From Symbiodinium natans (Eukaryota; Sar; Dinophyceae; Suessiales; Symbiodiniaceae): a stretch of 64,000 bases of DNA. Made by a program: the position numbers and the translations under genes. The stretch's first letter is position 1; every line of letters begins with the position of its first letter. The stretch is taken from assembly GCA_905221605.1 (NCBI GenBank), contig CAJNDS010002579.1, positions 1,100,734 to 1,164,733 of the forward strand, given 5' to 3'. Shown piece by piece: positions 43,032 through 54,034 of the stretch. The notes under the pieces are model-generated. The model made no database searches. It saw only the letters and a list, made by a program, of their open reading frames with translations, and was not told the DNA's origin.

Positions 43032-43956
43032 AATTCTAGTTTAGCCACTTTTCTTCCTGGCTAGTGGAGCAGGAAGGTAATGCCAAGGAACCTGGAAACA
43101 GAAGCCTGGAATTCGAAACCCTATACCCTACCAAGACGCCAGTTGTAGCCCCTTTTTGGGTTAAGGGCTTCGGGCCGTTAACAGAGTTTGAGGTTTTGCC
43201 TTGTTCATTTGGTTGAGTGAGTGTGTGTGTGTGTGTGTTGAGGGAGGCGAAACTAACTTTCGTTTGTAGTTCCACACCAAACCTTCAGGTACCCCCCGCC
43301 CCCGACACCCCCAGGAACTACGATGGGAGTGGGCTGGCGTCAGGGTAAACCATAACACCCAAAGCTGTTCGACGCACGATTTCAGGAAGTTCAGGGTTCC
43401 TGGATTTAGGGTTTAGGGTTTACCGTTTAGGGTTTACGGTCTAGGGTTTAGGGTTTAGGGCTTAGGGTTTAGGGTTTAGGGTTTAGGGTTTAGGGCTTAG
43501 GGTTACAATCCAGAAGCGTGGCAGAACCCACCCGAAAGCCTTGTTGCGTAACGTGGTACTTGAGCGAGGCTAGCGGTTTCTCGGGTAGGACTCATGCAAT
43601 TCGGTTTTGGAGGTTTTATCTGGCAGCAAGATTCATTCCTTCAACAAGCTTGGTGTTTCAGGGGCTTGATGTCAAGGCCATTATGCCTCAAAGAATGCGT
43701 CAAGAACACATGAGCTAGGCAAGATCCACTCTAGAACCTGAGCCAGAGAGCTGGTGCGACCGCCTATTGACATTCCATAATCTGTGCTAGAGCTGTTCAT
43801 CGAAAGCATGCCATGCGTGCCCAAACATTGCAAGATACTGTCTGTTTGTGACAACCTGCACCCAATGACCCGCCATGCAGCACACCAGTTGCTGCTAGCC
43901 GTGTGATGCCGCAGCAATGCAAATTCCGTGCCTTGGCAATGTGCTGGCCGTGCATG

Positions 43957-44068
43957 TAACTATATCCCCCTTGGTTCTTATGTTTTTTTTATTATTTTTA
44001 TTCATATAAAACTCAAGAGGATCTTGAACATATCATTTTTATTAAGGTTCCAAGGGGAGTATAGGTAA
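43957..44068. mobile_element. MITE-like element, family ACTATATCCCCCTTGG
   Basis: ACTATATCCCCCTTGGTTCT at the left and CCAAGGGGAGTATAGGT at the right, with ATATAAAACTCAAGAGGAT inside. Confidence 0.8.
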
Positions 44069-45845
44069 GGACCTCCCTCACCACCAAATACACTCCTCAA
44101 CGCTCTCGCAGGTATCAATCTTAATTACCCCCCCCCCCCCCCCCGTCAAGACACTACATATGGCGGTTTACAAAAAGAAGGGGGCCCCGAATATACATCC
44201 CCAAATAGTAGGAGTCCCTATCATCAGGGCCCCAACAAGGTACCCCTTATTTTTCGGTTTGAGAACTGATACATATACACATACAGATACATATGCATAT
44301 ACGTATACATATAAACCATAATGCAGGATTTAACGCACTTCTGCGTACACATATCTATATATGTATCCATACATACATACACACATACATATATATATAT
44401 ATATATGGGCGTCCGCCTATTGCGGTTCCCCTTATTTTGATGGGTTTACATAAATGTATATATTTTCAGCCCCAACCCATCGTTATAACCACAGCAACAA
44501 GTCGATGATGATGTAGGCACCCCAAACCTATAGGGTTAAGGTTGACAGGTTTAGAGTTTAAGATTGAGGCATTTAAACCCGCAATGAAACCTAAACCCTA
44601 ACCGTTCAACCCGATAGAGTTAAGGTTAAGCGGTTAGGGTTTATGATTTAGCCATGTTTAAACTTTAAACCTAAACCCACAGAATTTTAACCTTAAGGGT
44701 TGAAAGTTCGGGCATTTAGACCTTAACCCTGATTCGTTTAGGGTCAGAACCTGAAAACCCGAGAGGGCTCCCAAAGGTTCAAAGGTTTTGACCCTAAAGG
44801 GTGCTGAAGGTATACATGCGCAGACCTTAGGTTGTCGAACCACTGAACCCTACCGGGTTTAAAGGTTTAGGGTTTAAGGTTTGGGCATTTCTTACCTATA
44901 CAATAGAACTTTAAAACCCTATAGGGTTTGGGGCTTAAATCCCTAAACCTTAAATTCCATAGGATTATGCCTACATTTGTAGGGCTTTCGTCCCAGTGAC
45001 GCGAGATGACTGTGAGCAAATGTCCTTTCACTAATTCCTGGATTTCAAAATATCAACAAATGTGATAGAATTCAAGTTTTGCTTATCGCGGGCTGGTTGC
45101 TTAAGATATGCTAGGTAAGGTAAAGCTTTTAGGATGGATGTTTTGTTTTGCTTATTGGGGCGTGATGGGGCATTTTCTTATAGGTTTATTTACATATATA
45201 TATATATATAAATCAAACCCTGAACCATAGTTATCATCGCAGCAAAAAGTTACAACCTTGTCATTTACATATATCCGCAGGGCTCGTGACTTTCACTACT
45301 TGCTGGGATTCAACATATAAACAGAATATATCGTTAAATGATGGAATTCAGGTTTTCATGTCGGGGGATGGTTGCTTGAGACATCTTAGCTAAAGTATTT
45401 GGGATAGATGTTTTGTTTTGTTTATTGGGGCTTCCCCTTATTCTTATCGGTTTACAGAAGTGTATATAAATCAAACCCTAACCAATGGTTATAACCACAG
45501 CAATAAGTTATAACTTTGTCATATACATATTTCCGCAGAGCTCGTCAAATCCGATGATGATGTAGGCACCCCAACCCTATAGGGTTAAGGTTGACAGGTT
45601 TAGGGGGTACGACTGAGGCATTTAAACCAAAGCCAGCAAGTACACGCAAACCCGAACCTTTAAACCCTATAGAGTTAGGGTTGAAGGCGCAATCCCAGAC
45701 AGTATACGTATACTTATGAGCAGAAAAGATACGGGGGACACTGCTTGCGATTCAGAATATTAGGAGCAGAAAGATACAGGGGACACCGCTTGCGATTCAG
45801 AATTTTCGGAGCAGAAAAGATGCGGTCGAGGTACCTCGGCAGGAA

Positions 45846-46665
45846 CCATTAAACCATTAAACCATTAAACCATTAAACCATTAAACCATTAAACCATTAA
45901 ACCATTAAACCATTAAACCATTAAACCATTAAACCATTAAACCATTAAACCATTAAACCATTAAACCAATGGTTTGGCCCATATGAGAATCCCCTAAACC
46001 ACTAAACCATTTAACCATTAAACCATTAAACCATTAAGCCATTAAACCATGAAACCAATGGTTTTCCCCATATGAGAATCATTAAACCATTAAACCATTA
46101 AACCATTAAACCATTAAACCATTAAACCATTAAACCATTAAACCATTAAACCATTAAACCATTAAACCATTAAACCATTAAACCAGTATCCATTAAACAA
46201 TTAAACCAATGGTTTCCCCCATGAAAATGGTTTAGTGGTTTAGGGGATTCTCATATGGGGGAAGGCATTGGTTTAATGGTTTAATGGTTTAATGGTTTAA
46301 TGGTTTAATGGTTTAATGGTTTAATGGTTTCATGGTTTAATGGTTTAATGGTTCAATGGTTTCATGGTTTAATGGTTTAAGGGATTCTCATATGGGGAAA
46401 ACCATTGGTTTAATGGCTTAATGGTTTAATGGTTTAATGGTTTAATGGTTTAATGGTTTAATGGTTTAATGGTTTAATGGTTTAATGGTTTAGGGGCTTC
46501 TCATAAGGGGGAAACCATTGGTTTAATGGTTGAATGGTTTAATGGGTTCAATGTTTAATGGTTTAATGGTTTAATTATGGTTTAGGGGATTCTCAAATGG
46601 GGGAAACCATTGGTTTAATGGTTTCATGGTTTAATGGTTTAATGGTTTGAGGGATTCTTGGTTGA
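45846..46665. repeat. Large inverted array of an AAACCATT octamer
   Basis: The left arm (45846-46214) is tandem ATTAAACC units. The right arm (46225-46665) is the complement GGTTTAAT. Both are interrupted by the spacer ATGAGAATCCCCTAAACC or its complement, which recurs at intervals. The unit resembles a telomere-like heptamer with changed bases and length. It has no coding content and could fold into a long hairpin. Confidence 0.95.
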
Positions 46666-46717
46666 ATGGTTTAAGGGAATGTGCAAAAAAACACAGGGCC
46701 GCTATAGGCGGTGACCC

Positions 46718-46749
<32 letters not shown>

Positions 46750-48476
46750 TCATATTTACATGCGTATTGATACTGTTTGTGTTTTTGTGTATATGACGAA
46801 TACATATATATATATATATATATATAGAGAGACATATCGAGAAGATTAGTTCTTGAGAGGTTATTCGTAAGGCAGGGGATGGCAAAGCCCAAACCCGAGT
46901 TTAGAATCCCGATTGTCGCAGCTGAAGGAATTAATCCATTAAGGCCTAAAAGCTGGGTAAGGCTTGGGGGGAGGGTTGGGGTTTAGGCTTTAGGGTTTCG
47001 GGTTTAGGGTGTAGGGTTTAGAGTTTAGAGTGGATTCCGTCCCCTTAAGGAGTGCCGAGCGCTTGCTGTCGCCCATCTTCGTTCTGGCCTTGCATGCCGG
47101 ACCCTGAGATCTTGGTGTTAGGGTGTTAGGGTGTTAGGGTGTTAGGGTTTAGCGTTTAGGGTTTAGGGTTTAGGGTTTACAAGCACTCTCAGGCCTTGTT
47201 GCTGGCGGATGTTGCGGCCCACCGGAGGCCGTGACTGCATGACACGTTTTGAAGGTTCAGCCAGCTCTGCTTGGGATGAGTGACTTCGTCTACCGGTTGG
47301 TTTAGGGTTTAGGGTTTAGGGTTTCGGGTTTCGGGTTTCGGGTTTGGGGTTTGGGGTTTGAGCTTTGGGGTTTGGGGTTGAGTGCCGTTTCCACCTTTCG
47401 AAAAGAGGCATCTCCGCGAGTTCAAGTCCCGCGCTCCCCTGGAATGGTTCCTGGCGGTGCCTTGCTTCAAGGGCGTTACATGGTCCCTGAATATGGACCC
47501 CTGAATGCGGACCCCTTTTGTTTAGGGTTTAGGGTTTAGGGTTTAGGGGTTAAGGTTTAGGCAGGGTTTAGGAGTTTGGGCTTGCAGGGTCTCAGGGGTT
47601 TAGGGTTTGGGGTTTAGGGTTTAGGGTTTAGGGCACCAGGGCTTGAAGGCACTGGGGTTTTGGGGGGGTATTTTCAGGGTTTCGGGTTAGGTGTCGGGAC
47701 CCCCTGATAGGACGACAGCCCCTTGAAGCTTGTCTAAGGGTCGTTGCATGGTCCCTGAATATGGACCCCTAAATGGGGACCCCTTTGTTTAGGGTTTAGG
47801 GTTTGGGGTTTAGGGTTTAGGGTTTAGGGTTTAGGGTTTAGGGTTTAGGGTTTAGGGACCCCTTGTATGTACCCTATAAACCCCCCATCCCATACTTCCG
47901 AACCCTAAGGGGCCATGTGAAGGGACCCTGTATGCTACCCTAAGAAGCTTCTGGGAAGGCCCGGGTTCTAGTGTTTGGGGCGGAGGCAACACCAAGGAGG
48001 GAACCTTACAACGGACCTTAGGGAAAATGTAGGGGCTACTAAGGCATAGAGGTGTATATGTGGGAGTTATGTAGGGGAATAAGATTGAGGGTCCCTTCTT
48101 GTGATCCACATTATGGCCCTTTCGAAGCTCCCAAAAGCTCCTCCCCACCCACAAGTGACTGCAGAGTTTAGGGCTAGGGTTTAGTGTCGAGGGTTAAGTC
48201 TGAAGGGTTCTTATAGGGTATATAACTTGGTAGCAGCCCAGTGGTACCCTTTTCCCTTTTTGTTGGTTCAAGGTTCCCGTATAAAGATAAGGGGTATATA
48301 ACAGTTCCGCTCCTGCGGGAGCCTCTTCGGCCTCAGAGATGTTCAGGGTTCAGGGCTTAGGGCTTAGGGTTTTAGGGTTTTAGGGTTTTAGGGTTTAGGG
48401 TTTAGGGTTTAGGGTTTAGGGTTTAGGGTTTAGGGTTTAGGGCTCAGGGTTTAGGGTAAAAGTCCCAAGCCCCAAG

Positions 48477-48533
48477 GTGGTCGCCATCCTCTGCTACCTG
48501 CGAACCGTTCTCTGCGGCTCGTCGAAACCTGGG
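48477..48533 (+). CDS. Possible exon with hydrophobic stretch (VVAILCYLRTVLCGSSKPG)
   Basis: The acceptor is CCCCAAG and the GC donor is at 48534. It reads VVAILCYLRTVLCGSSKPG in phase 0. The base composition is unlike the flanking arrays. The family is not recognised. Confidence 0.38.
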
Positions 48534-48566
48534 GCCCGGAAGCTCCAACCCGATGAGCCCTAAACG

Positions 48567-48778
48567 TTGGGATGCTTCTCCATACAGTAAACCCCAAAAG
48601 GTTGGAAACCTTTTGCAGGACAAATAGTGCTGGGATTCCCTATACTTTTACTCTTAGGGATTGAGGCCATTGAGTTTCCAACTTTTTGGCCTCTACTATA
48701 TACCAACATTCACGGGGATGATAGTAGGGGGTACGATAATCCCTACAAAAGGACTGTTAGGAAAAAAGGGCATCCCAA
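48567..48778. mobile_element. Larger member of the TTGGGATG...CATCCCAA family
   Basis: The ends match the family, but the interior is about 210 bp and holds a second inverted pair (CCAAAAGGTTGGAAACC and the AACTTTTTGGCC region). It looks like a nested or expanded copy. Confidence 0.65.
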
Positions 48779-49414
48779 GCTAAACCCTCAACTGTAATCC
48801 GAGCAGTATGTACGCTTTTCCGGGGCTTAGTAGGCAGGGTTTAGGGTCAGGGTTAAGGGTTGTTTGGGCTTTAGGCTTTGAAAAACCCAAACCGTTGATG
48901 GATTGCACATTTGTTTACCCCGGGGGACCCAGAACCCTCTCAAGTTCTGATTCAAGGAGGGTTCCTCGCAATCACTCTAGAGATCTTCAAGACCCTCAAC
49001 GCCCCAACTACCTTCAAAAAGTGCCTGAATTGTTAAAACCTAAGAAACCTGAAGCCCTTGAAAGTGAAACCTAAGAACCCTAAATTCCGGAAGCTCTAAG
49101 GGTTGTTACATGAATGGGTTCTGTATAGGGTACATCCTAAACCCTAAACCCTAAACCCTAAACCCTAAACCCTAAACCCTAAACCGGGAAAGGTGATCCC
49201 GGGATCCTTCGCCCGGCCCGGGGCGCGGTGGCGAAGGAACGGTCGTTGCCCCTCGGCAGGAGTTTGGGGCTTAAGGTTTAGGGGTTTAAGGTTTAGGGGT
49301 TTTTAGGGGTTGTTTTAGGGGCTTTTATGAGTTTTTAGGGTCTTTTAGGGTTTTTGTTGGGGGTTTTTAGGGGTTAGGGGTCAGGGTTACCTGATTCAAA
49401 TTATCCCCCCCCCG

Positions 49415-49518
49415 TTCCCGTAGGCCCGTTTTTCAGTTTTTTTGGGTTGGGGTTCCCTTATAATCCCCTTAAAACCAAAAAGGGTACCCTTTCTATTGCT
49501 AGGTTACTCCCGGGTCTA
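49415..49518. mobile_element. MITE-like element, family CTAGRCCCGGGAGTAGGCCC
   Basis: The left end is truncated at CGTAGGCCCG, the core is intact and the right end is GTTACTCCCGGGTCTAG. A CCCTAAA array starts directly after it. Confidence 0.8.
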
Positions 49519-49519
49519 G

Positions 49520-49690
49520 CCCCCAACCCTAAACCCTAAACCCTAAACCCTAAACCCTAAACCCTAAACCCCAAACCCTAAACCCTAAACCCTAAACCCT
49601 TAACCCCTAAACCCTAAACCCTAAAACCCTAACCCTAAACCCTAAACCCTAAACCCCTAAACCCCTAAACCCTAAACCCTAAACCCTAGG
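49520..49690. repeat. CCCTAAA array
   Basis: About 22 units with a few length variants (CCCCTAAA, CCCTAAAA). It starts right after a MITE-like element ending CCGGGTCTAG. Confidence 0.95.
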
Positions 49691-50092
49691 TGCCCCGCCT
49701 TCTGCTGCCTTCTGTGCGGGCTCTGCGTTCCGAGAGCTGCCCGGGATGCGCCGGGAAGCCAAGAGGGGCTTTTAGGGCTGTTTAGGGTTCAGGGTTTAGG
49801 GTTTAGGGTTTAGGGCTTAGGGCTTAGGGCTTAGGGCTTAGGGCTTAGGGCTTAGGGTTTAGGGTTTAGGGTTTAGGGGTAAAGGGCTTAGGGCTTCAGG
49901 TGTTTGGATGCTCTTGGGTTAGGGCGCCAAAATTATGCGTAGGGTTTGAGTTTAGGGCGACTAGCCGCTGAATGAAACTTTGGTATGGAGTGGAGGCTTG
50001 AAAGCTTTTAGTGGAGCAAGGCAAGGCCAAGAAGCTTCCATACCTACAGCAAACGTTGTATCCTCCGAAACCCTCAACCCGAAACCCTGCAG

Positions 50093-50144
50093 GCGGGACT
50101 TCCGCAAAGCCAGCGAGGCTGAACGCCAGCCTCTCTGGTTGCAG
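50093..50144 (+). CDS. Possible exon (RDFRKASEAERQPLWLQ)
   Basis: The acceptor is CCTGCAG and the donor is a canonical CAG|GTAAGG at 50145. It reads RDFRKASEAERQPLWLQ. It ends in phase 0, compatible with 50815. The function is unknown. Confidence 0.45.
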
Positions 50145-50299
50145 GTAAGGGGATCTAGCGAATGTAGGTCTTGCTTTGCCTCAGCCCGAATATATATGGG
50201 GGTTTAGGAACATAAGGGACCCCTTAATACAGACCCCAATTACTAGGATTCCGTTATCGCAGGGACCCCGATAAGGTACTCCTAATTTCGGAAACCCCA

Positions 50300-50450
50300 A
50301 TATCTATCCAAACCCCAAACCCCAAACCCCAAACCCCAAACCCCAAACCCCAAACCCCAAACCCCAAACCCCAAACCCCAAACCCTAAACCCTAAACCCA
50401 GGGTTTGGGTTTAGGGTTTAGGGTTTAGGGTTGGGGGTTGAGGGTTTAGG
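50300..50450. repeat. CCCCAAA array and adjoining inverted TTTAGGG units
   Basis: About twelve CCCCAAA units pass into CCCTAAA and then, after AGGGTTTGGG, into TTTAGGG units on the other strand, forming a small inverted pair. Confidence 0.93.
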
Positions 50451-50814
50451 GTTTAGGGGTTGGGGATTCAGTGTTTAGGAGGTTTGTGGTTCGTGGTTCG
50501 AGGATTCAAAGGTAAAGGTGGTTGCTTAGGGTTTCAGCGTGTGGGAAAGATTGGGCTGTGGACGGTTTGAGGGTTCAGGGTTTCAGAGTTTAGGGTGTTT
50601 GGGTCAAAGGGTTTGGGGTTTCAACGCCTTCTTTAGGCCCGGAATTATCACCCTAAATTCTAAGTCCTAAGCCCTAACACTAAGCGCTGGTTCCCTGCCA
50701 AACCTTCTTATGCTTCTGCCCCTAAACCCTGAACCCTAAACCCTACACCCCAAACCCCAAACCCCCAAACCCCCAAACCCCCAAACCCCCAAACCCCCAA
50801 ACCCCCAAACCCAG

Positions 50815-50859
50815 CCCAGACCCATTGGCCGGGCGGCGCTGGATGCCCTGGCCGAGGAG
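50815..50859 (+). CDS. Possible exon (PRPIGRAALDALAEE)
   Basis: The acceptor is ACCCAG, directly after a CCCCCAAA array, and the GC donor is at 50860. It reads PRPIGRAALDALAEE, phase 0 on both sides. A TTTATAGGG array follows 15 bp later. Confidence 0.42.
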
Positions 50860-50873
50860 GCACTGAGTCTCGG

Positions 50874-51022
50874 GTTTATAGGGTTTATAGGGTTTATAGG
50901 GTTTATAGGGTTTATAGGGTTTATAGGGTTTATAGGGTTTATAGGGTTTATAGGGTTTATAGGGTTTATAGGGTTTATAGGGTTTATAGGGTTTATAGGG
51001 TTTATAGGGTTTATAGGGTTTA
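50874..51022. repeat. TTTATAGGG (9-mer) array
   Basis: About 16 perfect nonamers. It starts 15 bp downstream of the donor of the exon at 50815-50859. The same nonamer occurs as short runs at 26565-26640 and, inverted, at 4111-4400. Confidence 0.96.
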
Positions 51023-51404
51023 GGGTTCCTGGCTTAGGGTGAAGGGTTTTGGGGTACAGGTTTTAGGGGTTGGCTTGGCATCGTAGTCCTTAAGCCTTGG
51101 GCTGTTGGCTTCCTCCGCCTGGTGCAGCCTCCCAGACTCTAGGGCTCCAGGCTTGAAGAGCTCGAAATCTCTCTAACCCTAAACCCTAAACCCTAACCCT
51201 AAATCCTAAACCCTAAACCCTAAACCCTAAGCCTAAAAGCCCTTCCAGCTCAAGGCTCAACAGCCTAAACCCTAAGACCCTACCAACAAAACCCCCTAGA
51301 CCCTCACACTTTAAGTTGCCTATGAGTTGGGTTTGGAGCTCAGGGTTTAGGGCTTGGGCTGTGGGGGTTTAGGGTTTAGGGTTTTTTGAGTCCCAAACCT
51401 CGAG

Positions 51405-51461
51405 CTCCTACGTAAGGCGGACGAGGACCCCGGCGAAGAGATGCCACCTGGCCGAGTGACG
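51405..51461 (+). CDS. Exon (LLRKADEDPGEEMPPGRVT)
   Basis: The acceptor is ACCTCGAG and the donor is canonical ACG|GTGAGT at 51462. It reads LLRKADEDPGEEMPPGRVT, acidic and polar, phase 0 on both ends. An alternative acceptor at 51416 (GTAAG|GCG) would shorten it. Confidence 0.5.
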
Positions 51462-51570
51462 GTGAGTCTTTGGGTCCTGGCGCTTGAGGTTCAGCTTAAG
51501 GTTTAGGGTTTCGGCTTTAGGGTTTAAGGGTTCAGGGTTCAGGGTTCAGGGAATGAGGGAATTAGGTCCC

Positions 51571-51601
<31 letters not shown>

Positions 51602-51683
51602 TATATATATACACACACCTTTCAGGGATTACAGTATATAGGGTACACATTCCCTCATTCCCTACGAAGAACCAGCCAGTAGG

Positions 51684-51782
51684 GGCTGGGTAGGTATCCT
51701 TTAACCTTTTTGGGTATGCTATATAGAGTTCTACTTTACATAAAAGGTTATCCTTTTTGGGACTGGGGTATTCAGCCCCTAA
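51684..51782. mobile_element. MITE-like element, family GGGGCTGGGTAGGTATCCTT
   Basis: GGGGCTGGGTAGGTATCCTT at the left and TTTTTGGGACTGGGGTATTC then AGCCCC at the right. A relative lies at 57772-57862. Confidence 0.65.
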
Positions 51783-51956
51783 GTGAGGGTTTAGGGTTTA
51801 GAGTTTAGAGTTTAGGAGTTTGGGGGCTTAGGGTTTAGGGCTCGTGGATTTCAAGGCTTGAGGTCTTCGGCACTTTGAACTGTTCAGGGCTTTCGGGTCC
51901 CGGGTTGTAAGGGTATAGGGTTCAGGGTTTCTGTTTAGGGTTTGTGCTCCCCGCAG

Positions 51957-51974
51957 CCCATGATGACCCCAAAA
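51957..51974 (+). CDS. Possible micro-exon (PMMTPK) or alternative end
   Basis: The acceptor is CCCCGCAG and the GC donor is at 51975, phase 0. It reads P-M-M-T-P-K. If not spliced, the frame reaches TAA after A-P-T-S-E-R. The evidence is only local splice context. Confidence 0.25.
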
Positions 51975-52709
51975 GCCCCAACCTCCGAGCGTTAAGGCAT
52001 GCCATGTTGCAAAGGAAGTAGCTTAGCCAGCTTTTTTCAGCTGGAAGACGTAGCAAAGCTCGTTCCGCGAAAAAACCCTAAATCCACACGTGTCGTCGAA
52101 GAACCTTCTTCTATGTAGAATTTGGCATACGTGATATTTCCAATCATTGCGTGCAATAGGATCATATTCAAGAATTTCGGAGGGGGCCAACCATCTCGGA
52201 TTCACATAACAGGGAGCCCTAAGCTCATCATCGTTTCGGGAAAAGTTCTGTCAACTACTGTAGGGATCTTTATGTTTGAGCTCGTATGTTTCAAATTGCA
52301 AGAGGGCTCCCTTTTGTCCACCGTGAACCCTAAACCCGAAACCCTAAACCCTAAATCCCAACTAAATCTTGTAGGAATCCAACCCCCCCCCCCCCCCGAT
52401 TCAGGACAACTAGATGAGGCACCCAACTCAGCACAGATCAAAATCTAAACCGAAAGCCTAACGTCAACAATCTTAAACCATCCCCGCAAACCCTACGCAA
52501 CACCACCACTCCCCCCACCCACCCCCCCCACCCCAGAAAAAAATGAAAAATGAATAAGCAACAATAACGAATAAACATTATGAACTAAATCTGCAAGAAT
52601 AGTAGTAACAAAAGAAATAATAACAATAATAATAATAGTAGCAGCAAATTAAACGAGTTAAACAAAAGTGTAAAAAATGCAAACACCAAGCTACGCCCCA
52701 AAATACTAG

Positions 52710-52758
52710 AGCTGGAGGATCAGCCTTGCGGACCTCGAGTCGAACTCGGTGTCGCTGG
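52710..52758 (+). CDS. Exon (SWRISLADLESNSVSL)
   Basis: The acceptor is ATACTAG and the GC donor is at 52759. It reads SWRISLADLESNSVSL plus one base. Joined to 53949 it gives VSLGASAKDLPAEREEDMPK. The open frame also continues past the donor (G-E-G-D-L-S-S-E), so the end could lie later. Confidence 0.5.
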
Positions 52759-53948
52759 GCGAAGGCGATTTGAGCTCGGAGGGGCTTCAAGGGAAGTTAG
52801 GGGTTCAGGATCTAGGGTTTCGGGCTTAGGGTTTCAAGGGAAGTTAGGGGTTTAGGATTGAGGGTTTGGGGTTTCGGGTTTTGGGTTTCGGGCTTAGGGT
52901 TTAGGAGGGGCTTAAGGCAGGTAAATTCAGGGTTTAGGATTGAGTTTTTGGGGGGATTTAAGTCTAAGGGCTTCGGGATTTTCAGGCTGTAGAGAATTTT
53001 TGGGGACTTCAGGGTGAAAGGGTTAGTTGTACTTTTTGGGATTTTGTGTTTAGGGCTTTTGAGGGTTTAGGGCATTTAGGCGACTTAAGCCTGTTTAGGG
53101 TTCGGGGCTTTGGGGACTTAAGGGATCTCCCCATCGTATTGACCTTCTCAAGCAGCCCCCCCCCCCCCCCCCGAAACATATGAAAAACCCTCCCATGAAC
53201 GTGTTCTTTAAGTATGATGGGAATGTTCCAATTAAATTCCCGGGAATTTTGGGGGGGGGGGGGGGGGGGGGGCGGCGAGGGGCGGGGCGATGTGAAGTTG
53301 TGACCTTTGCGAGGAGGGGATGTGAAGTTTTGTATCCCCTGCTGCCGAAGAAGAGAAGGCAGACGAAGTAGGCTAAGAAGGCTGAGACTTGGGGTGTACT
53401 GCCCCCAAGGAAAACCAAAAAGAAAAAAAAAACTGAACCATGGAACGTACCAGCCTTAAATTCACTTCAGGATCCCCCATCATGATTTAAAGGTACATTC
53501 CTTAGCTTAGGGGTGTTGGGCGCTTTCGGGGTGTTAGGGTGTTGAGGGTGCAGAGCTTTTGTTCCTCTGCGAGCTTACGCAACCGGCAACTTCCCAGCAC
53601 CCGGAGCCTCCAACACCCCTTGCTTCAGCAGTACCTTAGGGTTTCGGGTGTAGGGAAGGACCAGCGTTTATGGCTCATACACCCTAGTAGGGATTATAGT
53701 AGTATAGGGTAGATGACCCCCATTTTAGTGTTCATTAGGTCCCCTAGGTACTCCCGCAACAAGTTTAGAGGCAACCTAAAGCGGTTCCTTTAATTTGGAG
53801 AACCCTAAAGAAACTCCCTTAAGTTGGAATAGGGACTCCAACATGATAAAAAGCGAATTTCCTTTCATGGGGTACGGCATGTTCCTGTTGCTGCCATGAA
53901 CCCGAAACCCCCAAACCCTACAACCCCGAAGCCCGAACCAGTCGTCAG

Positions 53949-54019
53949 GCGCATCGGCCAAAGACTTACCTGCCGAGCGCGAAGAAGATATGCCCAAGGA
54001 CGACACTATCGCCTTGTAA
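53949..54019 (+). CDS. Terminal exon of gene B (ASAKDLPAEREEDMPKDDTI, A-L, stop)
   Basis: The acceptor is AGTCGTCAG|GC. It reads ASAKDLPAEREEDMPKDD and ends T-I-A-L-TAA at 54017-54019. Phase 1 at the start fits the overhang of 52758. The acidic tail suggests a disordered C-terminus. A MITE-like inverted repeat starts 16 bp after the stop. Confidence 0.55.
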
Positions 54020-54034
54020 GACTTAGTGATTACT

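Larger units (their letters stand above)
43032..48476. other. Repeat-rich stretch without a confirmed gene
   Basis: It contains a CCCCCC tract (44132-44144), TA microsatellites, two imperfect tandem copies of a roughly 350-bp AT-rich unit with TTTTGTTTTG and GATGATGATGTAGGCACCCC (44500-45600), the octamer inverted array and TTTAGGG arrays (47280-47350, 47519-47640, 47785-47858). A possible micro-exon at 47175-47198 (ALLLADVA) has AG and GC flanks. Confidence 0.6.
38655..54019 (+). other. Gene B: METTL21-like methyltransferase exons followed by an unrecognised C-terminal exon chain
   Basis: Three exon pieces (38655, 39063, 42848) give, in order, the glycine-rich post-I segment, the T-D-L acidic motif and the D-V-V-I-A-A-D-V-V-Y strand of Methyltransf_16/METTL21-type SAM-dependent protein methyltransferases. 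The motif I exon (L-E-L-G-x-G) upstream of 38655 was not found. Further downstream, exons at 48477, 50093, 50815, 51405, 52710 and 53949 have good splice signals and mostly compatible phases. They encode an acidic, polar tail ending in TAA. No intermediate stop or start was proven, so the methyltransferase and the tail may belong to two adjacent genes. Orientation and spacing match genes A and C. Confidence 0.5.

Noticed and set aside
43858-43917. Minus-strand 78-codon frame around 43681-43917
   Set aside because: It has no splice-phase partner and no recognisable family. It is probably chance in a repeat-poor stretch.
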